Below are positions 33,384 to 44,171 of a stretch of 64,000 nucleotides of DNA, piece after piece. The stretch covers positions 310,001-374,000 of the forward strand of contig NZ_ANAC01000012.1 of the NCBI RefSeq assembly GCF_000341225.1, written 5' to 3'. Every line of letters begins with the position of its first letter. Position 1 is the first letter of the stretch. The DNA comes from Nocardiopsis alba DSM 43377. GTDB lineage: Bacteria > Actinomycetota > Actinomycetes > Streptosporangiales > Streptosporangiaceae. Below the pieces are notes generated by a model, which was given only the letters and a program-made list of their open reading frames with translations, was not told the DNA's origin and searched no databases. A program made the translations under genes and the position numbers.

Positions 33384-35036
33384 TCATCCGGAGAGCCGTT
33401 CCCGGAGCCGACCGATGATCTCCCGCCGCCGTGCCGAGAAGCCCGAGTCCTCCTGCGAAGCCCTCGGTGCGGGAACGGGGTTCCCTCCCCGGGCCAGGGA
33501 CTCCCGCATCCTGGCGGCCAACACCGGGTCCGGATCGAAGCCCTCGACCTCGTGGGGCTCCTCCACGGCCACCGCCTCAGGGGCCTCGCGCGCGACACCC
33601 TCGGTCCCGGCGTCGGCGACCGGCGGGGGCGGGAGCTCCTCCCCCGGCGTGCTGCGACAAGGCCCCCCACAGCCCGCACACCTCCCTCCGGGCACGTTGC
33701 GGACGCTCGGATGGCTCGGACAGGTCAGGTTCGCCCTGCCCTGGGAATCGAGGACGAACTCCGGCGTGTCCCGCGACGGATCGGCCCCCTCCATCGCGGC
33801 CCGGGGGTCGAGCGCCCCGGACACTCCGAAGGTGCTCAGCCTCCCGTCCAGGAAGGCCCGCGCCGACTCCGGGCTCCTCAAGCGCCTCATCAACGCCGGG
33901 AAGGGCCGCCGTAGGCTCTCCACCCCCCTGAACAGGGACAACAGTTCCCGTGGCTCCAGGCCGCGCCGGGTGAGCCTCTCCACCGCCCCCTCCAGCCGCT
34001 CCCGGTCCGTGGGCGGATCCAGTAGAAGACCGTCGGGAATGAGCGCGATCCGTCCGTAGACGCCCCGCCCACGTGGACGCCGCTCGCGGGGCTTCTCCTC
34101 GCCCGGGGGCTCCTCGCGCGGGTGCGCGCGCCCTGTACCCTCCCGCCCACGGACGGATTCAGCGACCTCCTCTTCCTGGAAACCCTCACCAGGGAACAGG
34201 TCTGTAGGTCGATCTGACCGGGGGCCCATGTCAGATCGACCAGGGGTCGATTCCGCGGTCCGCTCCCCTTCGAGCGCGAGCGGATCCTCCTCATCGGGCG
34301 GCTCCGGATCGCCCATGCCCCGGCCCTCCTCGTACGAGGAGCCCTCATCGTGGAAGGGGTTCTCCTCGCCGAGAGCGTTCTCCCGGCTCGCGTCCAGATC
34401 CTCTTCGCAGGGCGGCTCCGGCTCCTCCGTGTCCCAGAGGTCCTCGTCCCACTCCTTCTCTCGCCGGTCCTTTTTCTCGTCCGCCTTCCGGGTGGCGGGA
34501 CGAGGAGGCGGCGGCCGGAGCCGGGGCCGGTTGAACCGGGTCAACGGCTCCTCCCCCAAGGCGGCGCGGGCCTCGTTGATCTCGGCCAGGACCGGTTCGG
34601 GAAAGTCCTCCATCGGGATCAACAGCTCCAGTACACAGGGCAGGCGGTGCGGAGAGCGTCCCCGGGCGATCTCCCGGGCGAAGAAGATCCGGGCCTGTGC
34701 CGGGTCGAGTTTGCGGACCATGCCGGCCTCGATCAGATCGACGATCCCGCGCTGGGCGCTGGAGAGACTGAGCATCCCACCGGAGCGTTCGACCATCGTG
34801 TCCAGGTGGAAAAAGCAGAAGCCGCCGTCGGGGTCGACGGCGTCGGCGATGATCGTGGCGGCGCAGAAGGCGCGCATCCTGGCGAACCGGCGTTCGCGGC
34901 GCGCCTTCTGCAACCACAGGCCCGGAATGAAACCGATGCCCCGCATCGTGCCGAGGCGACGCCTGCGCGGAAGGATTCGAGTGAAGGTTTTCGCGTGATC
35001 GGCGGTGGAAGCGGCGGGGGGAGAGGTAGACTCCAT
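33384..35036 (-). CDS. Large acidic orphan protein with winged-helix-like N-terminus and zinc motif
   Basis: A 550-residue protein I cannot assign. Residues about 25-165 look like a winged-helix DNA-binding unit (LSSAQRGIVDLIEAGMVRKL) in an otherwise basic region. Residues about 185-330 are a highly acidic, Glu/Asp/Pro-rich disordered linker. Residues about 325-430 form a second helical unit containing VERLTRRGLEPRELLSLFRG. A cysteine-histidine cluster near 440-465 (CPSH, then CAGCGGPC) probably binds zinc. The layout resembles replication or transcription accessory proteins. ATG 35036 has AGGAAGG upstream. It is flanked by an AT-rich gap, unlike its neighbours, hinting at acquired DNA. Confidence 0.65.
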   Translation of the reverse strand: MESTSPPAASTADHAKTFTRILPRRRRLGTMRGIGFIPGLWLQKARRERRFARMRAFCAATIIADAVDPDGGFCFFHLDTMVERSGGMLSLSSAQRGIVDLIEAGMVRKLDPAQARIFFAREIARGRSPHRLPCVLELLIPMEDFPEPVLAEINEARAALGEEPLTRFNRPRLRPPPPRPATRKADEKKDRREKEWDEDLWDTEEPEPPCEEDLDASRENALGEENPFHDEGSSYEEGRGMGDPEPPDEEDPLALEGERTAESTPGRSDMGPRSDRPTDLFPGEGFQEEEVAESVRGREGTGRAHPREEPPGEEKPRERRPRGRGVYGRIALIPDGLLLDPPTDRERLEGAVERLTRRGLEPRELLSLFRGVESLRRPFPALMRRLRSPESARAFLDGRLSTFGVSGALDPRAAMEGADPSRDTPEFVLDSQGRANLTCPSHPSVRNVPGGRCAGCGGPCRSTPGEELPPPPVADAGTEGVAREAPEAVAVEEPHEVEGFDPDPVLAARMRESLARGGNPVPAPRASQEDSGFSARRREIIGRLRERLSG

Positions 35037-35109
35037 GATGAGTCGCCTTCCTGGGTCTAAGGCAGGAAAGTGGCACGGTCGCCCGCCCGTCACGGCGAGG
35101 CTCGACCAC

Positions 35110-35148
35110 AACCCGGCCCGGTGTTCCTAGCACCGGCCGGGTTTTCTT
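35110..35148 (+). terminator. GC-rich hairpin with T-run in the orphan gene leader
   Basis: AACCCGGCC-GGTG (35110-35123, one bulged C) pairs with CACCGGCCGGGTT (35131-35143) and is followed by TTCTTG. Read on the plus strand it is a classic terminator, although no plus-strand gene ends here. On the minus strand the same hairpin sits about 75 nt upstream of the orphan gene's start codon, within its leader. Confidence 0.5.
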
Positions 35149-35374
35149 GTCGTGCCTCAAGTTAGCGAATCGAACACGAGTACGCCGGCCTTTCGCTCGA
35201 ATTCGTCCGAAAAAAAGAACGACCGAACGACTGGTGCACACAAAGGCAAGAAAAGCAGTTCATTCGACAATTCTCCCCCCATTGCTTCAATGTAGGGAAA
35301 TGCCCCTTTTCTGCTTCGGGGGAACGAGCATGGCCCGCCCACACCGCCCGACGGCGGCGCGAACGGGCCACGAC
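35149..35374. other. AT-rich intergenic stretch
   Basis: Together with the preceding leader, this is a gap of more than 300 bp without a convincing gene. It is notably AT-rich for this genome, with an A-run (CCGAAAAAAAGAACG near 35210) and TTCATTCGACAATTC. Short open frames exist but lack ribosome-binding sites and family resemblance. It probably contains the promoter of the orphan gene on the minus strand and the terminator region of the hemerythrin operon. Confidence 0.5.
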
Positions 35375-35836
35375 TCAGTTGATCGGACCGAAGACCTCGG
35401 CGCGGTCGAAGTCGGCGTCCATGCCGTCCAACACCGCCCCGATCTGCTTCTCCTCGTACTTGAAGTGCGTCTCCATGACCGCCTCGATCCCGTCCAGATG
35501 GCGGTGCGCCACCTCCGGATCGGCCGAGTCGGCCACGGCCTCGCGCAGTTCACCGATGAGGTACTCGATCATGTTGTGGTCCTGGGACAGCTTCGCGACC
35601 ACCGGCGCCAGATCGGGCCGTGCCCGGAGCAGCTCCGGGAACAGCGAACCGTCCTCGGCGCGATGGTGGCCGGACAGGGCGGCGCAGAATCCGTGGCAGA
35701 ACAGCAACAGGTCGGTGGCCACATCGGCGGGGTCGCCGCCGTCCAGCCCCGCCCTGGCCAACACCAGCGCATGGCGCAGTTTGCCGTGGACCCGACGCAG
35801 TTCCTCGCCCCAGGCGGTGGCGCGCTCAGTCGACAA
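35375..35836 (-). CDS. Hemerythrin-like HHE domain protein
   Basis: A 153-residue four-helix bundle with a hemerythrin metal-ligand pattern: HGKLRHALVLA, CHGFCAALSGHHRAED, LSQDHNMIEYL and METHFKYEEKQI. It should bind a di-iron centre and sense or carry oxygen, or respond to nitrosative stress. The start is TTG 35836 with GGAGGG upstream, and it overlaps the esterase gene's end by 11 bp, so the two are co-transcribed. Confidence 0.85.
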   Translation of the reverse strand: MSTERATAWGEELRRVHGKLRHALVLARAGLDGGDPADVATDLLLFCHGFCAALSGHHRAEDGSLFPELLRARPDLAPVVAKLSQDHNMIEYLIGELREAVADSADPEVAHRHLDGIEAVMETHFKYEEKQIGAVLDGMDADFDRAEVFGPIN

Positions 35837-36626
35837 GGACGCCCTCCCGTCGCAGCCAGGCCGCGCAGGCGCTCGTCCAGGACGCGGTATGCGGCACGTT
35901 CGCGATGAACTTGTGCGACGCGCCGCCGTACTCCACACCGTCGGCCAGCCCGATACCGTGACCGCCGTCCGGGTAGATGTGCGACTCGACCCGGACCCCG
36001 GCCGCCGCCAGAGCGCGGGTCCACTCCAGGGTGTTGGGCAGACCCGGAGGGTCCTGGGCGGTGGCCCACACGAAGGTCGGACACACCGAGGAGTCCACGT
36101 GCCTGGCCGGGGACAGTTCGTCCTTGAGGGGCAGCAGGTCGCCGAGCAGGTTCTCGACCACCGGCGGCGGCAACAGGTCCAGGTCGGCCAACGCGTAGGG
36201 CAGGATCGCGAAGTCCGGTCGGGGCGGAGCGGTGACGCCCTCCTCGATGGACAGGACCCGGCCGGTCATGAGCAGACCGGCGAGTTGGCCGCCCGCGCTC
36301 GATCCGAGTACGCCGACCCGGCCGATGTCGAGGCCGTGGTCACCGTCGCGAACGTGGTCCAACGCGGCCCGGGCGTCTTCGAGCGGGGCCGGGAACCGGT
36401 GCGGCAACAGCCGGTAGGACAGGACGAAGGCGTGGATTCCGAGGCCGGACAGCCAGCGGGCGTAGCCTTCGCCCTCATGGGGCGGGAGTTCCCGGAAACC
36501 TCCGCCGGGCAGAACGAGGACGGCGGGGCGGGGGCCGAGGAACCGGTCCTCGGCGGGGTAGAGCTCGATCTTCTGTGAAATCGGGGTGGAAATGGCCGAA
36601 GCCACCTTTCGATACGACGCCTCCAT
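35826..36626 (-). CDS. Alpha/beta hydrolase, esterase/lipase type
   Basis: A 266-residue hydrolase of the xylan-esterase/BD-FAE kind. The oxyanion motif is LPGGGFREL near residue 40, the nucleophile is GSSAGGQLAG near 110, an acid lies in WATAQDPPGLP and the histidine in YPDGGHGIGLA. There is no signal peptide, so it is cytoplasmic. ATG 36626 is the best-fitting start but has a weak ribosome-binding site. It heads an operon with the hemerythrin gene. Confidence 0.83.
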   Translation of the reverse strand: MEASYRKVASAISTPISQKIELYPAEDRFLGPRPAVLVLPGGGFRELPPHEGEGYARWLSGLGIHAFVLSYRLLPHRFPAPLEDARAALDHVRDGDHGLDIGRVGVLGSSAGGQLAGLLMTGRVLSIEEGVTAPPRPDFAILPYALADLDLLPPPVVENLLGDLLPLKDELSPARHVDSSVCPTFVWATAQDPPGLPNTLEWTRALAAAGVRVESHIYPDGGHGIGLADGVEYGGASHKFIANVPHTASWTSACAAWLRREGVLVD

Positions 36627-36743
36627 GCCTGACGATCCGTTCGTCACCGGCACGCGACGCTGCCCGAAACTATAGCCGGAGCCCGAGAAGCGGTCGCCTC
36701 GTGCCACCGAGGCGGGTGGGCGGCCTCCGCTACCGTGGCCGGC

Positions 36744-37388
36744 ATGTCCCTCCTCGACCGACTGGACCGGTTCAACCGGCGCCACCCCTGGAGCCACAAC
36801 GACCTCTACGGCCCTTGGGCGGCCCACAAGGCGGGCGCCATCGGGGCCCGCCGTGTCCTGGACGTGGGGTGCGGGACCGGTCACCTCATCGACCGGCTGA
36901 GGCGCGGGGCGCCGGAGGTGACCGGTCTGGAACCCGACCCCGACACCGCCCGCCGGGCACGGGAGCGCTTCGCGCGCACCCCCGGCGTCACCATCCTCCA
37001 GAGAGGGTTCGACGAAGAGGTCGGCTCCGGCTGGGACGCGATCACCCTGGTCGCCGTCCTGCACCACCTGCCGTTGGAGCCGACCCTGCGCGCCCTGAGG
37101 GAGGCGTTGGCACCGAAGGGACGTCTGGTGATCGTGGGCTGCCACCGGGAGGAGGGCCCGGTCGACCTGCTCCTCGCGCTGGTCTCGGCGCTCCTGAACC
37201 CCCTGGTGGGGATGGTGGTACAGCCCCGGGCCGTGACCGAACCGCCCCCGCACATGAGGGCCCCCACGGCGGCGCCGCGCGAGAGCCTCACCGAGATCCG
37301 TACAGCGGTCCGTCGAGAGCTGCCCGGGGCCCGGATCCGACGAGGCCTGTTCTGGCGGTACACGCTGGTCTACGACCGCCCCGCCTGA
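36744..37388 (+). CDS. Class I SAM-dependent methyltransferase
   Basis: A 214-residue methyltransferase. Motif I VLDVGCGTGHLIDRL is near residues 38-52, the acidic motif II is TGLEPDPDTA and a post-motif is AITLVAVLHHLPLE. C-terminal hydrophobic residues (VDLLLALVSALLNPLVGMVV) may touch membrane or a hydrophobic substrate. ATG 36744 is chosen; GTG 36735 is possible. The substrate is unknown. It is divergent from the esterase gene. Confidence 0.87.
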   Translation: MSLLDRLDRFNRRHPWSHNDLYGPWAAHKAGAIGARRVLDVGCGTGHLIDRLRRGAPEVTGLEPDPDTARRARERFARTPGVTILQRGFDEEVGSGWDAITLVAVLHHLPLEPTLRALREALAPKGRLVIVGCHREEGPVDLLLALVSALLNPLVGMVVQPRAVTEPPPHMRAPTAAPRESLTEIRTAVRRELPGARIRRGLFWRYTLVYDRPA

Positions 37389-37404
37389 ACCCCCGTCACC
37401 CTCA

Positions 37405-38166
37405 CTACGGGCCGACCAGCGCCTCGGGCTCCTCGGGCAGCACCTGGCCGCCGTCCACGACCAGCGCCTGACCGGTGATGAAGGAGGCCCCCGGACCGGC
37501 CAGGAACAGACAGGCCTGAGCGATGTCCTCCACCTCGCCCAACCGCCCCAGCGGCACCACCGAACGCATGCGCTCCAGGTACTCCTCCCCCAGTTCGGCC
37601 AGCCCCTCGGTCCGCACGTTGCCCGGCATCACCGCGTTGACGGTGACACCGCGCGGCGCCAACTCCAGGGCCGCGCTGCGCATGAACCCCAACTGGGCGG
37701 CCTTGGTGGCCCCGTAGTGGGACCAGCCCGCGTAGCCGGTCAGGGGTCCGGTGATGGAGGAGGTGATCACCACCCTTCCCCGGTCGGAGGCGGCCAGGGG
37801 CTCCATCGCCGCGCGCACCATCAGCATCGTCCCCTTCAGGTTGGTGCCGATCACCTCGTCGAGTTCGGCCTCGGTCATCGTCGCCAGCGGGGACGAGGGG
37901 AAGACACCCGCGTTGGTGCAGAGCACGTCCAGGCCGCCCGTGCGTTCGACGACCTCCTCGACGATGCGGGCACAGTCGGCGGCCCGGGAGACGTCGCCCA
38001 CCGCCCACTCCACCCCGGGAAGGTTCCCGGCGGCCTCCCGCGTCCGCTCCTCGTCCCGTCCGGTGATGACCACCCGGTCTCCGGTCCGTGCGAACGCCCG
38101 GGCGATCCCGGCGCCGATCCCCCTGGTCCCTCCGGTCACCAACACCGACCGTCGTTCCTCCGACAT
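37405..38166 (-). CDS. Short-chain dehydrogenase/reductase (FabG-like)
   Basis: A 253-residue classical SDR. The cofactor motif is VTGGTRGIGAGIA at residues 10-22, the structural motif is CTNAGVF (NAG), the catalytic serine is in ITSSITG and YxxxK is in HYGATKAAQ. The arginine in ITGRDEER after the second strand favours NADP(H). It resembles 3-oxoacyl-ACP reductases, but the sole location argues for a specialised substrate. The coding end is 16 bp from the convergent methyltransferase end. Confidence 0.9.
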   Translation of the reverse strand: MSEERRSVLVTGGTRGIGAGIARAFARTGDRVVITGRDEERTREAAGNLPGVEWAVGDVSRAADCARIVEEVVERTGGLDVLCTNAGVFPSSPLATMTEAELDEVIGTNLKGTMLMVRAAMEPLAASDRGRVVITSSITGPLTGYAGWSHYGATKAAQLGFMRSAALELAPRGVTVNAVMPGNVRTEGLAELGEEYLERMRSVVPLGRLGEVEDIAQACLFLAGPGASFITGQALVVDGGQVLPEEPEALVGP

Positions 38167-38294
38167 GGCACCGCCTCACGCGTTCGATCCCGACCCATCG
38201 TGACCACCCAAGCACGCTCGGGCATCCGGGAGAAGAGGAGGGCACACCGAATCCTCCGACACCGGTACGGAGCTCATGGAGGGGCGGGTTCCGG

Positions 38295-38336
38295 CGGTGG
38301 GGTCCGCGCGATGGGAACGGCGCGCGAACCCCACCG
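38295..38336 (-). terminator. Terminator after the Nudix gene
   Basis: CGGTGGGGT (38295-38303) pairs with ACCCCACCG (38328-38336), and CGCGCG (38305-38310) with CGCGCG (38321-38326), leaving one mismatch. It lies 8 bp past the Nudix stop codon on the minus strand. Confidence 0.65.
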
Positions 38337-38343
38337 GTGCCGA

Positions 38344-38886
38344 TCACACCCAGGTGTAGTCCTCGTCGGTGACCGAGCCCAGAGAGGCATCGGCCACCAC
38401 CGCTCGAGGATCGGGCAGGCCCGCCAGGGCCGGACCGATCGGCGGGAAGAGCGGCAGCCCCGCGGTGTCCCGGTGGTGCACCCACTCGACGACACCGACC
38501 TCGTAGGACCCGTCCGCCTGAAGGTCGTACTCCTCCTTCGCCAGCCCCTCCTGGACGGCGGGGGTGATGTGCAGCCGGTAGAGCAGGTGCAGCTTGCGGG
38601 GCGAGGGAGTCAGGCCGGGGCGGGTGACCCGCTGGTCCACGACCCACAAAAGCTCCGGGGACTCGACCTCGGCCGGGTCCAGCGCCAACTCCTCCTCCAG
38701 CTCGCGCCGGAGCGCGACCTCCAGGTCCTCGCCGGGCTCCACGTTCCCGCCGGGCGGCGTGTAGTGGACCGAGTCGGGGCGGTCGCGGCGGATGAGGGCC
38801 ACCCGCTCTTCGCAGAACACGAGCGCGCCGACCCGGATCTTGATCCGTGAGAACGGTGCGAGGGAGGGGTCCGTCGGGTTCGTCAT
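38344..38886 (-). CDS. Nudix hydrolase
   Basis: A 180-residue hydrolase of nucleoside-diphosphate-linked compounds. The Nudix box GGNVEPGEDLEVALRRELEEE matches G-x5-E-x7-REUxEE, around residues 48-68. The preceding strands give ALIRRDRPDSVHYTPPGG. There are no cues to substrate preference. ATG 38886 is the natural start. It lies 53 bp upstream of the end of the UvrA-like gene and on the same strand, so weak co-transcription is possible. Confidence 0.88.
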   Translation of the reverse strand: MTNPTDPSLAPFSRIKIRVGALVFCEERVALIRRDRPDSVHYTPPGGNVEPGEDLEVALRRELEEELALDPAEVESPELLWVVDQRVTRPGLTPSPRKLHLLYRLHITPAVQEGLAKEEYDLQADGSYEVGVVEWVHHRDTAGLPLFPPIGPALAGLPDPRAVVADASLGSVTDEDYTWV

Positions 38887-38939
38887 GCGGGCAGTATGAC
38901 GGGGCGGGGGCACCTCGCCGAGCCCCCGCCCCGTCCGGA

Positions 38940-41240
<2,301 letters not shown>

Positions 41241-41254
41241 CGATGCCTTATGCG

Positions 41255-41285
41255 ATAAACTAACAGCTGGCGAAGGTTAGTTTAT
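41255..41285. promoter_or_regulatory. TetR operator between the UvrA-like and TetR genes
   Basis: ATAAACTAAC (41255-41264) and GTTAGTTTAT (41276-41285) are perfect 10-bp arms with an 11-bp spacer in an AT-rich island within the short divergent region. The arm ATAAAC on the UvrA side and TTTATT on the TetR side also supply -10-like elements. Confidence 0.7.
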
Positions 41286-41302
41286 TCCGTAAGGAGACGC
41301 AA

Positions 41303-42163
41303 GTGGTGATCTACGCGGGCCAGGGAGACCCCCGCCGGTCCATGACCCTGCTCTGGCGAGAGCAGGAGGAGGGCGAACGCACCGCCCCCGGCCCCAGGCC
41401 GGAACTGAGCGTGGATCTGGTGGTGCGCACCGCCATCGAGATCGCCGACGCCCAAGGGCTCCAGGCCCTGTCGATGCGGGCGGTGGGCGAACGCCTGGGA
41501 CGCACGGCGATGTCCCTGTACACCTACGTGGCCAGCAAGAACGAACTCATCGACCTGATGTACGACGCGGCCTTCGCGCCTCTGGCCGACCGTCTCGAAC
41601 AGGACGCGGCCGAGAACACGGTGAAGGGCCTGGGCTGGCGCGAACAGGTCCACACCTGGACCGCGCGCCTGTGGTACTTCTACCTCGAACACCCCTGGAC
41701 CCTGGAGATCTCCCAGGCCCGACCGGTGCTGGGCCCCAACGAGTACCGGCTCTTCGAGTCGCTGGCCACGCTCTTCCACGGCGCGGGGCTCGAACCCCGG
41801 GCCGTCAGCAACGCCTACGGCAGCCTCCTCAACCTGGTCCGGGGCATGGTCCGCACCGCCGCCGAGGCCCGTCAGGCCCCGGTCGTGACCGGCGTGCCCG
41901 AGGACGAGTGGTGGTACGCCCGCTCCGGGCAGCTGGAGGAGATCGTCGAGGACTTCCAGGAGCGTTTCCCCGTCCTGACCCTGCTCACCGAGGCCGGGGC
42001 CTTCGACAACGACGACCCAGACGAGCCCTACCTGGAGCAGGAGGCCTGGGAGGTGCTCCGTTTCGGACTCGACTCGCTGCTGGACGGCGTACAGCGACGG
42101 ATCGACGCCACGGGGAAAATCGATCGCCCGGCCGAAGACGATCATGGAAACATCGCCCCATGA
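41303..42163 (+). CDS. TetR family regulator (tetracycline-repressor-like)
   Basis: A 286-residue regulator. A helix-turn-helix is at residues 40-85 (AVGERLGRTAMSLYTYVASKNE), followed by a longer C-terminal domain of the TetR_C_1 kind with WTARLWYFYLEHPWTLEI. The first 35 residues precede the usual start and are atypical. The start is GTG 41303 with AAGGAG at 6-nt spacing. It is the first gene of a three-gene operon and probably controls both that operon and the divergent UvrA-like gene through the palindrome at 41255. Confidence 0.9.
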   Translation: MVIYAGQGDPRRSMTLLWREQEEGERTAPGPRPELSVDLVVRTAIEIADAQGLQALSMRAVGERLGRTAMSLYTYVASKNELIDLMYDAAFAPLADRLEQDAAENTVKGLGWREQVHTWTARLWYFYLEHPWTLEISQARPVLGPNEYRLFESLATLFHGAGLEPRAVSNAYGSLLNLVRGMVRTAAEARQAPVVTGVPEDEWWYARSGQLEEIVEDFQERFPVLTLLTEAGAFDNDDPDEPYLEQEAWEVLRFGLDSLLDGVQRRIDATGKIDRPAEDDHGNIAP

Positions 42164-43110
42164 CCGATGACATGACCCCCGAACAGATCTCCCGACGCAC
42201 CACGGCCGCCTTCGACGCCGCCGTGGGCGCGGGACGCGATCTCGGGCTCGACGTGGCCGACGCGAAAGTGCTCTACGAACTGTTCTCCGTCGTCGTCCAC
42301 CTCGCCCCGTCACCGGTCGTGGCCCGGATCCCCGTCGTCCTGCCCGGCTCCACCGACCTCGACTCCCTGGCACGACGCCAACAGGAGGAGCTGGCCGTGA
42401 CGCGGTGGCTCGCCGATCAGGGTGTGCCCGTGACCGTCCCCAGCCCCCTGGTACCGCGCGAGCCCGTGCGACGGGACGGGTTCTCGATGACGTTCTGGGC
42501 GTTCGTGGAGGAGGACCGGACGGCGGAGACCGACTACGTGGCCAACGCCGCCACCGTGCCCGACCTGCACGCCGCGCTGCGCTCCTACCCGGGATCGATC
42601 CCCTTCCTGTCCTCGGCCGAACCGTGGTTCGTCACCGAGGGCCTCGAACGCCTCGGCGAGCGCCCCGACCTGATCGGCCGGGAGGACCTGGACCGGGCCC
42701 GTCGCGAATGGCGGATCCTGGAACCCCTGGTGAGCTCGCGTGAGGCGTTCGAGAAGCGCTTCCCCGGGATCGACGTCCAGACGGTCCACGGCGACTGCCC
42801 CGCGGCGAACATCATGCCGACGGTGGACGGCGCCCTCTATGCCGACTTCGAGATGGTCACCTCGGGGCCGGTGGAGTGGGACATGGCGAGCCTGGGCCCG
42901 GAGTTCCGGGAGGCCTACGACCGCGGCGCCCGGAGCAACGGCATGAGGCCGCTGGACGAGGACGTGATGCGGTTCGTCGACGCCGTGGGCGCGCTGCGGA
43001 CCATCGCCTTCCTCTCGCTCACGCCGCACCTTCCCGACCTGGCCGGCTACCTGCTGCCGATGGTCGAGCAGTGGCGGCGGACCCCCTTCGCCGCGGGCCT
43101 GGAAGGCTGA
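42160..43110 (+). CDS. Aminoglycoside phosphotransferase-fold kinase
   Basis: A 316-residue kinase-like protein. The catalytic loop VHGDCPAANIM (H-G-D-x4-N) is near residue 215 and the metal-binding DFE is in LYADFEMV about 15 residues later. The N-lobe is only loosely conserved. It could phosphorylate an aminoglycoside, homoserine, choline or another hydroxyl-bearing compound. ATG 42160 overlaps the TetR stop (ATGA), showing translational coupling, so it belongs to a drug-responsive operon with the nucleotidyltransferase. Confidence 0.82.
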   Translation: MTDDMTPEQISRRTTAAFDAAVGAGRDLGLDVADAKVLYELFSVVVHLAPSPVVARIPVVLPGSTDLDSLARRQQEELAVTRWLADQGVPVTVPSPLVPREPVRRDGFSMTFWAFVEEDRTAETDYVANAATVPDLHAALRSYPGSIPFLSSAEPWFVTEGLERLGERPDLIGREDLDRARREWRILEPLVSSREAFEKRFPGIDVQTVHGDCPAANIMPTVDGALYADFEMVTSGPVEWDMASLGPEFREAYDRGARSNGMRPLDEDVMRFVDAVGALRTIAFLSLTPHLPDLAGYLLPMVEQWRRTPFAAGLEG

Positions 43111-43748
43111 TGTCGGAGGGCGAAGGGGCGGCGTCCGCGAGGACGATCGGGGACCCGTGGGATCCGCTGTCCCCTCGGGAGGTGGCGGACCTGTTCGAGG
43201 GCGTCGCCTCTCCGTGGTGGATCTCCGGCGGTCACGCCATCGAGTTCGCCGTCGGACGCCGATTCCGTCCGCACGAGGACATCGACGTCCTGCTGCTCCG
43301 GCGCGATCGGCACGTGGTCCAGGAGGTGCTCGCCGACTGGGAGTGGTGGGCCGCCGATCCGCCCGGGACCCTGCGTCCCTGGCTGGTCGGCGAGACCCTG
43401 CCGCCGCGGGTCCACGACATCTGGTGCCGTCCCGGCCCGTCCGCCCCCTGGCGTCTTCAGTTCATGCTCGACGCCGCCGAAGGGGACGATTGGGTCTATC
43501 GAAGGGATGGACGGATCCGGCTTCCCGTGGCCCGGCTGGGAGGGCGCTCCCCGGACGGGATCCCCTACCAGGTGCCCGAGATACCGCTGCTGTACAAGGC
43601 CCGAGGGACGCGGGCCAAGGACGAACGGGACTTCTCCGAGGTCCTGCCCGTGCTGGGCTCCGAACAACGTCGATGGCTCGCCGAGGCCCTGTCCCTGATC
43701 CACGACGAGCACCCTTGGATCGACCGGCTCCGCATGGAGGGGTGTTGA
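43110..43748 (+). CDS. Aminoglycoside adenylyltransferase-like nucleotidyltransferase
   Basis: A 212-residue protein of the nucleotidyltransferase fold. The core GGHAIEFAVGR-x-FRPHEDIDVLLLR holds the metal-binding D-x-D (D-I-D) near residue 55. The C-terminal part has PLLYKARGTRAKDERDF, typical of LinB/ANT-like and related proteins. It may transfer AMP onto an antibiotic or other small molecule. Its ATG shares one base with the stop codon of the kinase gene (TGATG), so it is the third gene of the operon. Confidence 0.82.
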   Translation: MSEGEGAASARTIGDPWDPLSPREVADLFEGVASPWWISGGHAIEFAVGRRFRPHEDIDVLLLRRDRHVVQEVLADWEWWAADPPGTLRPWLVGETLPPRVHDIWCRPGPSAPWRLQFMLDAAEGDDWVYRRDGRIRLPVARLGGRSPDGIPYQVPEIPLLYKARGTRAKDERDFSEVLPVLGSEQRRWLAEALSLIHDEHPWIDRLRMEGC

Positions 43749-43758
43749 GGAGGATCGC

Positions 43759-43857
43759 TCAGATCCAGCCGAGCAGGTACATCAGGAGCAGGCTCAGGGC
43801 GACCGAGATCAGCAGCGACGTCAGACAGCCCCAACGGCTGTTGTAGAAGAAGAACAC
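43759..43857 (-). CDS. Tiny single-helix membrane protein
   Basis: A 32-residue protein starting at GTG 43857 after GAGGGGACACCC, sequence class VFFFYNSRWGCLTSLL then ISVALSLLLMYLLGWI. One transmembrane helix occupies most of it. Small actinomycete proteins with this FYNSRWGC pattern are, as I recall, recurrent, but I cannot verify that here. Function is unknown. It converges with the nucleotidyltransferase gene, 10 bp away. Confidence 0.55.
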   Translation of the reverse strand: MFFFYNSRWGCLTSLLISVALSLLLMYLLGWI

Positions 43858-44171
43858 GGGTGTCCCCTCTCGTCGGGAGGAGGCCACCCTATGCCCTGAG
43901 AGACGGAAGGGTCCCGCACCCGCCTGCCCGAAGGCGCGGTGGAGGTGTGGTCGAACACCTCGCGTACGGTCCACGGGGCGTCCACGCGAGATCACGGACC
44001 GGTTCCTGGGCGACATCCCCGGCTCTGGGGCCCGACCTCGCCCGCGCCACGCCCCTGCGGTCGGCCGGAGGGCTTCACGGTGGCGAGCACCACCTCCACC
44101 TATGGGAATCAGCGATCCACCTAAAGGCTTTAGGTGAATATATGATCCCCTTAGGCGAACGAGGGAGGGGC
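43858..44171. other. Intergenic region with regulator operator at its right end
   Basis: About 314 bp with no convincing gene. The left half holds upstream sequence of the tiny membrane protein. The right end carries the TetR operator (44118-44136), TATGAT (44141-44146) as a likely -10 box and the ribosome-binding site GAGGGAGGGG. Confidence 0.5.
44118..44136. promoter_or_regulatory. 19-bp palindromic TetR operator
   Basis: CACCTAAAG and CTTTAGGTG are perfect 9-bp arms around a central G, 36 bp before the TetR start codon. TATGAT lies just downstream. The extent and position are typical of an autoregulatory TetR site controlling the TetR-hydrolase operon. Confidence 0.65.

Noticed and set aside
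35040..35110. tRNA-like fold near the orphan gene start
   Set aside because: Short stems can be drawn, but D-arm, T-arm and anticodon features are absent.
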